Below are positions 16,616 to 24,713 of a stretch of DNA of 64,000 nucleotides, piece after piece. Location: assembly GCA_040382055.1 (NCBI GenBank), contig JBEIGE010000005.1:62001-126000 (forward strand), written 5' to 3'. This DNA comes from JBEIGE01 sp040382055. Its GTDB lineage: Bacteria; Pseudomonadota; Gammaproteobacteria; Burkholderiales; Burkholderiaceae_C. The notes under the pieces were generated by a model. That model was not told the origin of the DNA. It ran no database searches and worked only from the letters and a program-made list of their open reading frames with translations. Within the stretch, counting starts at the first letter, position 1. Each line of letters opens with the position of its first letter. A program made the position numbers and the translations under genes.

Positions 16616-19150
16616 CTAAACCTGGATTCGCGGTGCGACTTCGGTAAAAGCTGTCTCGACGCGGGCCACCAGGGTTTTCATGGTTGCCAAATCGCCCTGT
16701 CGGGCACACTGCTCCAGCTGATCGCATAAGTCACCCAGAAGCAAAGCGCCCACTGTGCGGGCGGATGATTTCAATTCGTGAGCCAGCTCGGCTAGTGCTG
16801 CGGTGTCTTTGGCATTCATGAGCAGCGGCAATCGGCCCACTTGTTGGCTGGCGCTTTCCAGAAAACGCATTCGCAAGCGCAGCTGCATTTCAGGGTTTTC
16901 ACCAACCAGGCGCGTCAGTGCTGAAGCATCCCAGACTTGAGGCCCGGTCTGTGAAGCCGTATCAGGCAACCAGACGGCTAACTTGGCATCCAGGGCACCG
17001 ATCCTCAGCGGTTTGACCAGGTAGTCATCCATGCCACTGTTCAAACAGCGTTGCGCCTCACCTTGCAGGGCATTGGCTGTGATGGCCAAGATCGGGATAT
17101 GGCTGTGCGCTGGCTCTTCATCCCGGATCGACATGGCCAGCGAAAAGCCGTCCATATTGGGCATATGGCAATCGGTCAGCAGCAGGCTATAGCGGCCTGA
17201 ACGCCACATTTGCAAGGCCTCAACGCCATCGTAGGCGCATTCGCTGCGCAAGCCCAGGAGTTGGAGCTGCTCCTGCAGCACATCCCGGTTGATCTCGTTG
17301 TCCTCGGCAATCAGTATCAGCTCATCGCGCATGCGCTGCGTCCGGAGATACTGCACGTTGCTTGCCTCTGCCCCGCTTGTAGAGCCTTGCTTCTCTGTCA
17401 ACGCTTGACCCGCTGGCGCCTCCAGAAGAGGCAGGATTACCGTGAAGGTGGAGCCCACACCCGGAGAACTCTGCACCAGCAGTTCCCCTTTCATCATATC
17501 GACCAGGCGCTTGGTAATGCTCAGCCCCAGCCCGGTACCGCCGAACCGACGTGCCGTACTGGTATCGCCCTGGGTAAAGGCTTCAAACAAACGCGACACC
17601 TGGTCGGCTTTCATGCCGATGCCGTTGTCCGTAATCTGGATCTCCAGACCACTTTGTGAGCCATGGGATGCCTTGCCCTGCACACGTATCTCCACCTTGC
17701 CGGGCTGACCTGCCCTGCCAGAAGTGAATTTCAGGGCATTGCCGACTAAATTGAAAAGAATTTGTCGCACCCGGGTCGGGTCGCCACGAATAACGCGTGG
17801 CAAGGTCGGATCAACCCAGACGGTCAGTGCGATATTGCGCTCACTGGCCATGTTCAGCATGAGTTGCACCACACCATCAATCAGGGTAGTCAGATCAATA
17901 TCAATTGTTTCAAGCTCAAGTTTGCCTGCCTCGATTTTGGAGAAGTCAAGAACATCGTTCAAAATTTGCAATAGCGTTAACGAGGAGTCGTGGATAGTCT
18001 CCACCAGGCGACGCTGCTCAGGGTTGAGTTGGGTTGCGTTCAAGACATCCACCGTGCCCACCACACCATTCATCGGGGTACGGATTTCATGACTCATATT
18101 GGCCAGAAAATCTGATTTGGCGCGGCTGGCGGCGTTGGCTGCTTGCTCGGCCAGTCGTCGCTTTGAAATGTCACTGCTGACCGAAATGTATTCACGCACA
18201 TGCCCGTCAGTGTTCATGAAGGCCGCTATCGTGGTGTCTAGCCAGAAGATGTGACCATCATGGGCCCGCAAAGCCAGCTCTCCACGCCACACCTGCTCAC
18301 GATTGACGGTGTCGATGACTGCACCGAAAAAGGCATCTTGTTGGGGGCCTGAGTAAAAGCTTGCAATGGGCTTGCCAATAAATTCGGCTGGCGTATAGCC
18401 GCTGACCTCAACAAACCGGGAATTACCTTTGCTTATTTCCCCGTTAGGCTGCAGGTTGATCACGATGGCATGCTGGTCAATCACATGCTTCTGTTGCTCC
18501 AGCTCCGTTAGCGCCTCTTTCAAATTGGCATTGCTGTTCGTACGCTCTTGCAATAAAAGATTTTGTGCAGTCTGGGTGCGCTGGTTGGCGTCCAGTAAAT
18601 AGCGTTTAAACAGAGTCGCCATCCGGAATGCCACAAAAAGACCAACTGTGAGCACAGTCCACTGTGCTTCAGGAATGGTGGGGGACGCATGTGACAAGCG
18701 GTCAGTGACTTGAAGAAAGGTAATCCAGCCACTGACTGCAATGGACAATAACAACAGCAAGGCACCGGTCGTTTCGCCAAGCACGATCACGCTGTAAACA
18801 AGCGGTATCCCAGCCAGAGAAGCCTGTGCAATGCTCACCGAGCCAAATCGGTACATGGAGAAAAAAACACCGGCGAACAAAATCGACAGCATGGCTGCCG
18901 ATGTGGTTTTGAGCCAACCGCGCATGAGTAAAAATTGCAGTGCACCCATCGCCGCCATCAACACCGCAATCGTCACAAGATAGCTGGAGTCTGAGTAAAA
19001 GCCCAGGCTGGCAGATATCAATATTCCCAGTGTGACCGCCCAGAAGATACTGCTGTTGAATCCCTGCGCTACCGCCAACTCACCCCCCAAGCCGGCCTTG
19101 GGTTCGGCATCGGTGCCTTTGCGGCGCACGGAGAATAAATCGAATGGCAT
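16616..19150 (-). CDS. Membrane hybrid histidine kinase with PAS, receiver and HPt domains
   Basis: 844 residues. The first ~200 contain six or so hydrophobic helices and no large periplasmic loop. A coiled coil follows (~210-235), then a PAS domain (~240-340). HisKA has the phospho-acceptor His354 in NMSHEIRTPMNG. HATPase follows, with ITDNGIGM and FGGTGLGLSITKRL. A receiver domain has its phospho-Asp in LLLTDCHMPNMDG, and a C-terminal HPt domain has AHELKSSARTVGA. This is a complete four-step phosphorelay in one protein, but no response regulator with an output domain lies nearby. It is divergent from the DUF6502 operon; the perfect palindrome at 19180-19206 lies between the start codons. 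Its signal is not known. Confidence 0.9.
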   Translation of the reverse strand: MPFDLFSVRRKGTDAEPKAGLGGELAVAQGFNSSIFWAVTLGILISASLGFYSDSSYLVTIAVLMAAMGALQFLLMRGWLKTTSAAMLSILFAGVFFSMYRFGSVSIAQASLAGIPLVYSVIVLGETTGALLLLLSIAVSGWITFLQVTDRLSHASPTIPEAQWTVLTVGLFVAFRMATLFKRYLLDANQRTQTAQNLLLQERTNSNANLKEALTELEQQKHVIDQHAIVINLQPNGEISKGNSRFVEVSGYTPAEFIGKPIASFYSGPQQDAFFGAVIDTVNREQVWRGELALRAHDGHIFWLDTTIAAFMNTDGHVREYISVSSDISKRRLAEQAANAASRAKSDFLANMSHEIRTPMNGVVGTVDVLNATQLNPEQRRLVETIHDSSLTLLQILNDVLDFSKIEAGKLELETIDIDLTTLIDGVVQLMLNMASERNIALTVWVDPTLPRVIRGDPTRVRQILFNLVGNALKFTSGRAGQPGKVEIRVQGKASHGSQSGLEIQITDNGIGMKADQVSRLFEAFTQGDTSTARRFGGTGLGLSITKRLVDMMKGELLVQSSPGVGSTFTVILPLLEAPAGQALTEKQGSTSGAEASNVQYLRTQRMRDELILIAEDNEINRDVLQEQLQLLGLRSECAYDGVEALQMWRSGRYSLLLTDCHMPNMDGFSLAMSIRDEEPAHSHIPILAITANALQGEAQRCLNSGMDDYLVKPLRIGALDAKLAVWLPDTASQTGPQVWDASALTRLVGENPEMQLRLRMRFLESASQQVGRLPLLMNAKDTAALAELAHELKSSARTVGALLLGDLCDQLEQCARQGDLATMKTLVARVETAFTEVAPRIQV

Positions 19151-19179
19151 GAACCCAAGTTTGCCATGCGTTTAAATTG

Positions 19180-19206
19180 TATAAATGGGAAAATTTCCCA
19201 TTTATA
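19180..19206. promoter_or_regulatory. Perfect 13-bp inverted repeat in a divergent promoter region
   Basis: The arms TATAAATGGGAAA and TTTCCCATTTATA are perfectly complementary around one central base. The element fills the 64-base space between the start codons of the histidine kinase (19150, minus) and the DUF6502 gene (19215, plus). Its right end runs into TATAAT (19203-19208), a consensus -10 box only seven bases before the proposed DUF6502 ATG. This is consistent with a leaderless or very short-leader mRNA, with the palindrome acting as an operator. No poly-T follows in either direction, so a terminator is unlikely. Confidence 0.6.
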
Positions 19207-19214
19207 ATGGCTGC

Positions 19215-20054
19215 ATGCCTTCCAAATCCGCCACGCCCCGCCGCCCGTCAAAGCCCTTGTTTCGGCTTTTGCGACCGGTCGTGCGTTGGGCGCTGCGTTC
19301 TGGGATTGACTACCGCGAGTTCATGCAAGAGGCCAAGCCAGTGTTCTTGGAGGCGGCAGTTTTGGAGCTGGAGCGGACCCAAACCAAGGTGACCGATTCC
19401 TCCCTGAGCCTGTTGTCGGGCCTGCACCGCAAAGATGTGAAGGCCTGGCGGGAGGCACAAACCCTGGTCACCAATGCTGCAGGCGATGCTGTGCCGCATG
19501 TGCCAGGGCAGCGCCGCCCCAGTTTGCCGGCGCAACTGGTGGCCCGCTGGCTCGGGTCTGAATACGACATGACCTTGCCTCTGGCCGGTGAAGCCCCGTC
19601 TTTTACCGCGATGGCGCAGACCCTTTCCACCGATGTACACCCCCGCACGCTGTTGAGCGAACTGGAGCGCCAGGGCGTGGTGCAGGTGGACGAGCAGGGT
19701 CAGAAGGTCACGTTATCTCAGCGCGCCTACATGCCCGACGGACAAAGCCTGGAAGATCAAACTGCCCAAGACCTGCTGGCCGACAGCGTCTGTGACCATC
19801 TTGCTGCCGGCATGCACAACCTGGGTGCTGCGCCCGGCGAGCGGCACCTGGAGCAAAGCGTGTTTGCCGACGGGCTGAGTCGCGAGTCGGTGGACGCGCT
19901 GGAGCGACTCTCCACCAAGTTGTGGATGGACGCCATGGCACGCGTGGTGCGCTTTGCCACCCCCCTGTGCGAACGCGATGAGCCCCAAGGTGGCAACCAG
20001 CGCTTTCGCATGGGCATGTTCACCTACCGAGACAACATGGATACCGAAGAATGA
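19215..20054 (+). CDS. DUF6502 family protein
   Basis: About 279 residues, recognised as DUF6502 from the opening LRPVVRWALRSGIDYREFMQ and the following segment about a helix-turn-helix-like region (SLLSGLHRKDVKAWRE). There is no signal peptide and no membrane helix. The N-terminal ~130 residues are basic and helix-rich and could bind DNA, which is inference. The TGA overlaps the start of the DUF5666 gene as ATGA, so the two are probably co-translated. An in-frame ATG at 19185 would start inside the palindrome; 19215 is preferred. A regulator of its own operon is possible. No function is established to my knowledge. Confidence 0.75.
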   Translation: MPSKSATPRRPSKPLFRLLRPVVRWALRSGIDYREFMQEAKPVFLEAAVLELERTQTKVTDSSLSLLSGLHRKDVKAWREAQTLVTNAAGDAVPHVPGQRRPSLPAQLVARWLGSEYDMTLPLAGEAPSFTAMAQTLSTDVHPRTLLSELERQGVVQVDEQGQKVTLSQRAYMPDGQSLEDQTAQDLLADSVCDHLAAGMHNLGAAPGERHLEQSVFADGLSRESVDALERLSTKLWMDAMARVVRFATPLCERDEPQGGNQRFRMGMFTYRDNMDTEE

Positions 20055-21319
20055 AGCGCCACCCATTGCCCTCAGTCTTGCCCCCGATTCACCCACGTCA
20101 CTGGTTGTGTCTGATGTTGCTGGCATTGCTGATCGCATGCGGCGGTGGCCTGGAGACGGCCGGCGTGGGTACGGGTGGGACCGGCCTGAAAGAAGGCAAT
20201 GTCACGGGTTTTGGTAGCGTGTTTATCGATGGGGTGCGCTACGACACCAACCAGGCCCAGGTGCAGGTCGATGACGGCAGCGGCAGCTTGACTGCGGGCC
20301 AACTCAAGTTGGGGCAGCGGGTGCGGGTCTTGGTCAACACCGCGGGGCAAGTCAGCATTGCAGAGGTCTTGCCTGCCTTGTTGGGTCCGGTGGAGCGCGC
20401 ACCCGATTCAATGGGCTACCTGGCGGTGATGGGCCAGTGGGTGCGCTTTGTCAGCTCAAACCTGCCCTACCAAAGCACCCTCAGCAGCAGCACCTACCTG
20501 GACGGCTACACCCAGTTCACTGACGTGTCGGTGGGTGATGTCGTCGAAGTCCATGGTGCCTGGGTGGAGGCCGATCCGACCAAGGGCCGGGTGCTGGTGG
20601 CATCGCGCATCGAAAAGCGCAGCACCACGCCAGCCCGCATGTTGGTCACCAGCACGGTTGCCTCTGTCAACGCCACAGACCGCACATTCACTTTGACTAC
20701 GGGCGATGGGCGTGAAGTGGTCGGCAGCACGCAGAGCGCAGATGTCAGTGTGGGTGACTGGGTCAAGGTATGGCTGGATGCGTCCCACGTACCGCAATGG
20801 CAGCCGTCGGTCCCGTTGGAGGCGTCAGGCTGGGGCATGGTGGGCCATTCGGCCATCCCGGCCTTGGTGGGCAGTCGGCTGGAGATTTCCGGATTGCCAG
20901 CGCAGTTCAACACGGCCACCAACACCGTGGTGGTGCAAGGTATCTCGGCCGTGGTGCAGTCCGACCAGCTGAGTTCGGACAACTTGCAGGCGCTGCAGTC
21001 GGGAATATTCTCACGTTTTGTCATGCAGCGTGACGCGTTTACCGAAATCTGGACTGTCAATGTCATCACGCCCCGCCAGGGCGATTCGCTCGGGCGGAGT
21101 ACGGCGCTGGTGATCAGTGGTGCCGCCGGCATGATTCAGAACACCAACCTGGTGCGGGTCAGCGGCGTGGATGTGATCTTCGGAAACACGATGCAGCCGG
21201 TTGTTGCCTGCGATGCGGTTGACCCGCAAGTGCCTGTGACGGTTGAGATTCGGGGCACACCCAGCGGTTCGCAGGTGCAAGCAGTCAGCGTGGTGTGCAA
21301 GCTTGCGCAGCCGCCATGA
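20051..21319 (+). CDS. DUF5666 domain lipoprotein
   Basis: 422 residues. A signal sequence ends in a lipobox LLIACGGG with the acylated Cys at position 30. The mature part has repeated short beta-strand modules of the DUF5666 type (VTGFGSVFIDGVRYDT; VGDVVEVHGAW; VGDWVKVWLD), OB-like units repeated about four times along the chain. There is no catalytic signature. It is likely anchored to the inner leaflet of the outer membrane or to the periplasmic face. The gene overlaps DUF6502 by four bases and is followed after 77 bases by the S8 protease. DUF5666 proteins are uncharacterised; a role in holding or presenting a partner is inference only. Confidence 0.75.
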   Translation: MKRHPLPSVLPPIHPRHWLCLMLLALLIACGGGLETAGVGTGGTGLKEGNVTGFGSVFIDGVRYDTNQAQVQVDDGSGSLTAGQLKLGQRVRVLVNTAGQVSIAEVLPALLGPVERAPDSMGYLAVMGQWVRFVSSNLPYQSTLSSSTYLDGYTQFTDVSVGDVVEVHGAWVEADPTKGRVLVASRIEKRSTTPARMLVTSTVASVNATDRTFTLTTGDGREVVGSTQSADVSVGDWVKVWLDASHVPQWQPSVPLEASGWGMVGHSAIPALVGSRLEISGLPAQFNTATNTVVVQGISAVVQSDQLSSDNLQALQSGIFSRFVMQRDAFTEIWTVNVITPRQGDSLGRSTALVISGAAGMIQNTNLVRVSGVDVIFGNTMQPVVACDAVDPQVPVTVEIRGTPSGSQVQAVSVVCKLAQPP

Positions 21320-21396
21320 GCCGCAGCCTCCGATTAACCACAGACAAAGCCTATGGCAGTTTTTTTGAACGTATTATTTCTGAAAGGAGTCCTCCC

Positions 21397-23418
21397 ATGA
21401 AGTCCCTCAATTCCAATATGCCCCCCTGGGCAAAGCGCGCCAGCCCTTTGCGATGGAGTCTGGCAGCGCTTGCCTTGCTCGTGCTTTCGGCCTGTGGTGG
21501 CGCGGGCGGCGGCGGCAGCGCTGCGGTCACCGCGAATCCCGCTGTCAGCTTGCAGGTGCAAGACCTCCAGCCCTCCGATCCAGCGGACACCGTCGGCACC
21601 TTCGTCGAATTGCAGTCTGCGACGCCCAGCAGTGGTGCAAGTTTGAGCGCAGAGGACGCGCGCCGACTCGCCCAGGATCAATTTTTGACCGATCTCGCAG
21701 CGGCTGCAGCGCGGCCTGCAACCGGCGCAAACACAGGTGCCAGTTGCAATGCCGCAGCATTGGCTGCCCGAATTGCCCAAGCCTACAAGCCTATCAGCGG
21801 CACGGCTGTGCGAATTGAGCTATCCGCCTGCGAGCTCAATTTGCTACCGACCATCCCTGGCGTTAAAGGCGTGTTTGCAGACATCCCCCTGGGAACGACA
21901 TCAGCGGCGACCAGCAGCACGCTGAGCGCGATCAACAAGGCGGTGATCGATGGCTTTGATGGTAGCGTCGCATGGCCTACTTACACCGTGGGCACCAGCA
22001 AGCTCAACGCCAATGGTGCGGGTGCAGTGATCGCGGTGCTGGATACTGGCGTGGAGGACCGGCATCCCGCATTCAGCGGTAACGGAAAAGTGCTGCCCGG
22101 CGCATGCTTTTCCACGCCGTCTGGTGGTGGCTTGGGTTTTTGCCCCAACGGCGCAACCTCGGACACCACCAGCGCGAATGCCGGACGCAGCTGTGTTGAC
22201 AAGCTCGATCCCAACAATGGCGCGCAGGCCTTGGCCGGCGGTTGCGGGCACGGCACCAGCATGGCCGCAACCGCTGCCATGGCCTATGCAGGCGCTGCGG
22301 GTTCCGCAGGCGGCGTCGCCAACTCTGCGTCCATCTTGCCAGTCCAAGTCTTCAACGGCAGCAATAGTGGCGGCAAGGTCAGTGTTTCTGCCAATGCCGG
22401 TGACTTGTTGGGCGGTATCGAGTGGGTGACCAAGCAAGCTCAGGCGCGTCTGGCCGCGGGCCAGACACCCATCGTGGCACTCAATATGAGTTTAGGAGGC
22501 GGCAGTTACACCTCGGCCTGCGACAGCCAGTATGTGGGCAGCCTCTTTTTCACCGCATTTGCCAATTTGCGCGCCCAGGGCGTGGTGCCTGTGGTAGCGG
22601 CGGGTAATGCCTACAACACGTCGGCGATTTCGTTTCCCGCCTGCGTGAGCAACACCGTCAGCGTCGCTGCGGCCAAACTTGGCGGTACAGCGCCTGCCTC
22701 TTACACCAACTTCAGCCCGCAGGTCAAACTCTTTGCGATTGGCGGCGATGTCGATGCCAAGTACAGCATGCCTACGCCCTGTGCCACAGCCAGCGAGGGT
22801 TTTGAGTGCTGGGGCGCTGGGGCGGGTACCTCGCCTGCGACTGCCATGGTCTCCGGCGCGGTCGCCGTACTGCGCAGCCTCAAGCCATCGGCCAGTCTTG
22901 CGACGATAGAAAGTGCTCTGGTGACCAGCGACAAAACGCTGGCGCTCAATGGCCTGACGCGGCCGCTGCTGCGTACCTCCAAAGCGGGCGCACAGTTGCT
23001 CGGCGTGGCCGGCATCGACACCGCACCGCCCGTGGTGGTGGAGAACCCGGGACCTGGCGTTGACACTGTCAAGCCGATCCAGCAGCCGCAATTGACCCGA
23101 CTTTGCGTCTACAGCCTGCCCAACTACACAGGCAATCGTGCGTGTGGGGTCTTCGCCAAGGGCGAGACCTTGGCATTCGCCGGATACTGGAAGATCGCTT
23201 CGCTGCGCTTTTTTGCATACGACTTTACCAGTCTCACCGGTTTAGAACCTCTGGTTGCCACGCCCTTTCCTACGGTGACGCTCTATGACACCTTCTCGCG
23301 CCGTGTGCGCAATGCATCGTCGGGTGTAACGGTGTCTGCAGATTCCCCCGATTTGACCGCCGTCCTGCCCTCCAAAGGCCAGGTCCGCATGGTCAGCTTC
23401 CAGTGGGCGGCAAACTGA
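21397..23418 (+). CDS. S8 subtilisin-like protease, predicted lipoprotein
   Basis: About 673 residues, starting at the ATG preceded by a strong AAAGGAG (21383-21389). A signal sequence ends in a lipobox (LVLSACGG, Cys33). The catalytic triad is complete: Asp216 in VIAVLDTGVEDRHP, His285 in GCGHGTSMAATAAMA and Ser479 in GAGTSPATAMVSG. Residues ~60-190 look like a propeptide or N-terminal domain. After the protease domain a Pro-rich linker (~560-575) leads to a C-terminal module with CVYSLPNYTGNRACG, resembling a beta-gamma-crystallin motif. There is no obvious autotransporter barrel in the same chain. The next gene, a barrel-like protein, overlaps its stop as TGATG. The substrate is unknown. 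Confidence 0.85.
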   Translation: MKSLNSNMPPWAKRASPLRWSLAALALLVLSACGGAGGGGSAAVTANPAVSLQVQDLQPSDPADTVGTFVELQSATPSSGASLSAEDARRLAQDQFLTDLAAAAARPATGANTGASCNAAALAARIAQAYKPISGTAVRIELSACELNLLPTIPGVKGVFADIPLGTTSAATSSTLSAINKAVIDGFDGSVAWPTYTVGTSKLNANGAGAVIAVLDTGVEDRHPAFSGNGKVLPGACFSTPSGGGLGFCPNGATSDTTSANAGRSCVDKLDPNNGAQALAGGCGHGTSMAATAAMAYAGAAGSAGGVANSASILPVQVFNGSNSGGKVSVSANAGDLLGGIEWVTKQAQARLAAGQTPIVALNMSLGGGSYTSACDSQYVGSLFFTAFANLRAQGVVPVVAAGNAYNTSAISFPACVSNTVSVAAAKLGGTAPASYTNFSPQVKLFAIGGDVDAKYSMPTPCATASEGFECWGAGAGTSPATAMVSGAVAVLRSLKPSASLATIESALVTSDKTLALNGLTRPLLRTSKAGAQLLGVAGIDTAPPVVVENPGPGVDTVKPIQQPQLTRLCVYSLPNYTGNRACGVFAKGETLAFAGYWKIASLRFFAYDFTSLTGLEPLVATPFPTVTLYDTFSRRVRNASSGVTVSADSPDLTAVLPSKGQVRMVSFQWAAN

Positions 23419-24296
23419 TGGCGGCCTTGCTGTGGCGGGCGGTGTCGGCCAGACCTTGGGTGCTAATGGCATCGATGGCGATGTCGCCCATCGCCTGGTC
23501 ACAAGATGTGCCCACGGGCCGACCGGAGAGCGGAAATGTGCTCTGGGCTTTGGCCCAGGACACGACAAGTCCCGCCGCACCCGCTCCAAACCTGTCCACC
23601 ACCAAGGCAGGCTTGCGGCTGGGCGTGTCCACCGGCTATACCCACTACCGCGAATCTGAGATGCAGCTGGCCGGCCCCAACCTCGGGCTGCAATTGGAGT
23701 GGGTGCAACCCTGGGGGCTGGAACACTGGGTGCTGCAGGCTCACGGCTTGCTGTCAGCACCCAATTACAGCAGCCCGGTCAGCGGCACCATAGACCGACG
23801 TACTACCCGCGAGACCGCGTGGCGGGCGCTCTACAGCCGCAGCGCGCTGGCCACCCCCGCGCAAGGCCGCTGGGAGGGCGGGCTGGAGTGGCAAACCTAT
23901 TACAACGATCTGCGCGGCACCACGAGCGCAAGCCATCTGGGCTACGAGCGCGAACGCTATGGCCTGTGGGCCTTGCTGGCCTACCAAGCGCCAGTGGCCC
24001 AAGCGCAGACCACAGGCGCGCAGCGTTGGCGGCTGGAAGCGGCGGTGCTGTTGCAAGGCCTGGCGGTGTCGCATTTGTCCCAGGTGTCGGCCTCGTACAG
24101 CGATGCGGTGAACCGCCAAAACCAGGGCCTGTCATTGCGTGCTGAGCGCAGTTACCGCTATGCGGCCGGAGAATTCAGGCCCTACCTCAGCGTCAGCTGG
24201 GTGGGCGATTCCGACTTGCAGCGCCAGGCCAACTACACCGTGAAGGAGCCTGCCAATACCACCTGGCAACTTGGTGTCAAGTGGTTCTGGAACTAG
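23418..24296 (+). CDS. Predicted outer-membrane beta-barrel-like protein
   Basis: About 292 residues. A signal peptide (cleavage near MSPIAWSQ) is followed by alternating polar/aromatic strands (LRLGVSTGYTHYRESEMQL, WRLEAAVLLQGLAVSHLSQ, FRPYLSVSWVGDSDLQRQ), ending WQLGVKWFWN. This is the pattern of an outer-membrane barrel of roughly 10-12 strands. I do not recognise a named family. The ATG overlaps the protease stop codon (TGATG), so the two products are probably made in fixed ratio. It is the last gene of the four-gene unit and ends 36 bases before the 3' end of a convergent tRNA-Thr. A soluble beta-sandwich is a possible alternative. Confidence 0.6.
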   Translation: MAALLWRAVSARPWVLMASMAMSPIAWSQDVPTGRPESGNVLWALAQDTTSPAAPAPNLSTTKAGLRLGVSTGYTHYRESEMQLAGPNLGLQLEWVQPWGLEHWVLQAHGLLSAPNYSSPVSGTIDRRTTRETAWRALYSRSALATPAQGRWEGGLEWQTYYNDLRGTTSASHLGYERERYGLWALLAYQAPVAQAQTTGAQRWRLEAAVLLQGLAVSHLSQVSASYSDAVNRQNQGLSLRAERSYRYAAGEFRPYLSVSWVGDSDLQRQANYTVKEPANTTWQLGVKWFWN

Positions 24297-24332
24297 CGTT
24301 GGACGAGAACGGTACAAAACCCTTATATTTTT

Positions 24333-24408
24333 TGGTGCCGGAGAGATGAATCGAACACCCGACCTTCTCATTACGAATGAGCTGCTCTACCGACTGAGCT
24401 ACACCGGC
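24333..24408 (-). tRNA. tRNA-Thr (CGT)
   Basis: A 76-base cloverleaf read on the minus strand, with the 3' CCA encoded. The D arm TAGCTCAGTCGGTAGAGCA, the anticodon stem/loop CTCATTCGTAATGAG with anticodon CGT (24373-24375), and the T loop GTTCGATTC are all recognisable. The acceptor stem has one T-T mismatch at position 6-67. Its 3' end faces the S8 protease operon. Confidence 0.93.
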
Positions 24409-24493
24409 GCGGGCTAAATTGTAGCGGGCAAAGAAACAGCGGCAAGGCCTACACAAAGGCTCATGCCCTGCTGCTGGTTAATCTGTCGAGGAG

Positions 24494-24670
24494 CTAGCGT
24501 GTACGAAGCTCAAGGAGATCCTGTTCCTTTTTCAGCTTGCTCAGCTCAGCTTGCAGTTTGGGAATCTCTGACATGGGAAGTTTGCCATTGCCCGTCAGCG
24601 TCTCTTCCAACTGCTTGATTCGGGCCGACAAATCCTGGACACGTCTGTAAGCGGTTTCTGAGGTGCTCAT
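24494..24670 (-). CDS. 58-residue coiled-coil protein, uncharacterised
   Basis: A small open frame starting MSTSETAYRRVQDL and ending LLELRTR. After the first ten residues it is almost entirely charged amphipathic helix with Leu/Ile spacing suited to a coiled coil, interrupted by a short GNGKLPMSEIP turn near residue 30. That would give an antiparallel helical hairpin. GGAGAAAAA precedes the ATG, a good ribosome-binding site. It lies 43 bases downstream of the fbp stop on the same strand, so it could be the last gene of an fbp transcript. I do not recognise the family. Support is moderate: codon use and RBS look real, but there is no homology evidence here. Confidence 0.55.
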   Translation of the reverse strand: MSTSETAYRRVQDLSARIKQLEETLTGNGKLPMSEIPKLQAELSKLKKEQDLLELRTR

Positions 24671-24713
24671 TTTTTTTCTCCAGGGTTGATGTCTAGGGTT
24701 ATTTATTGGGCGA

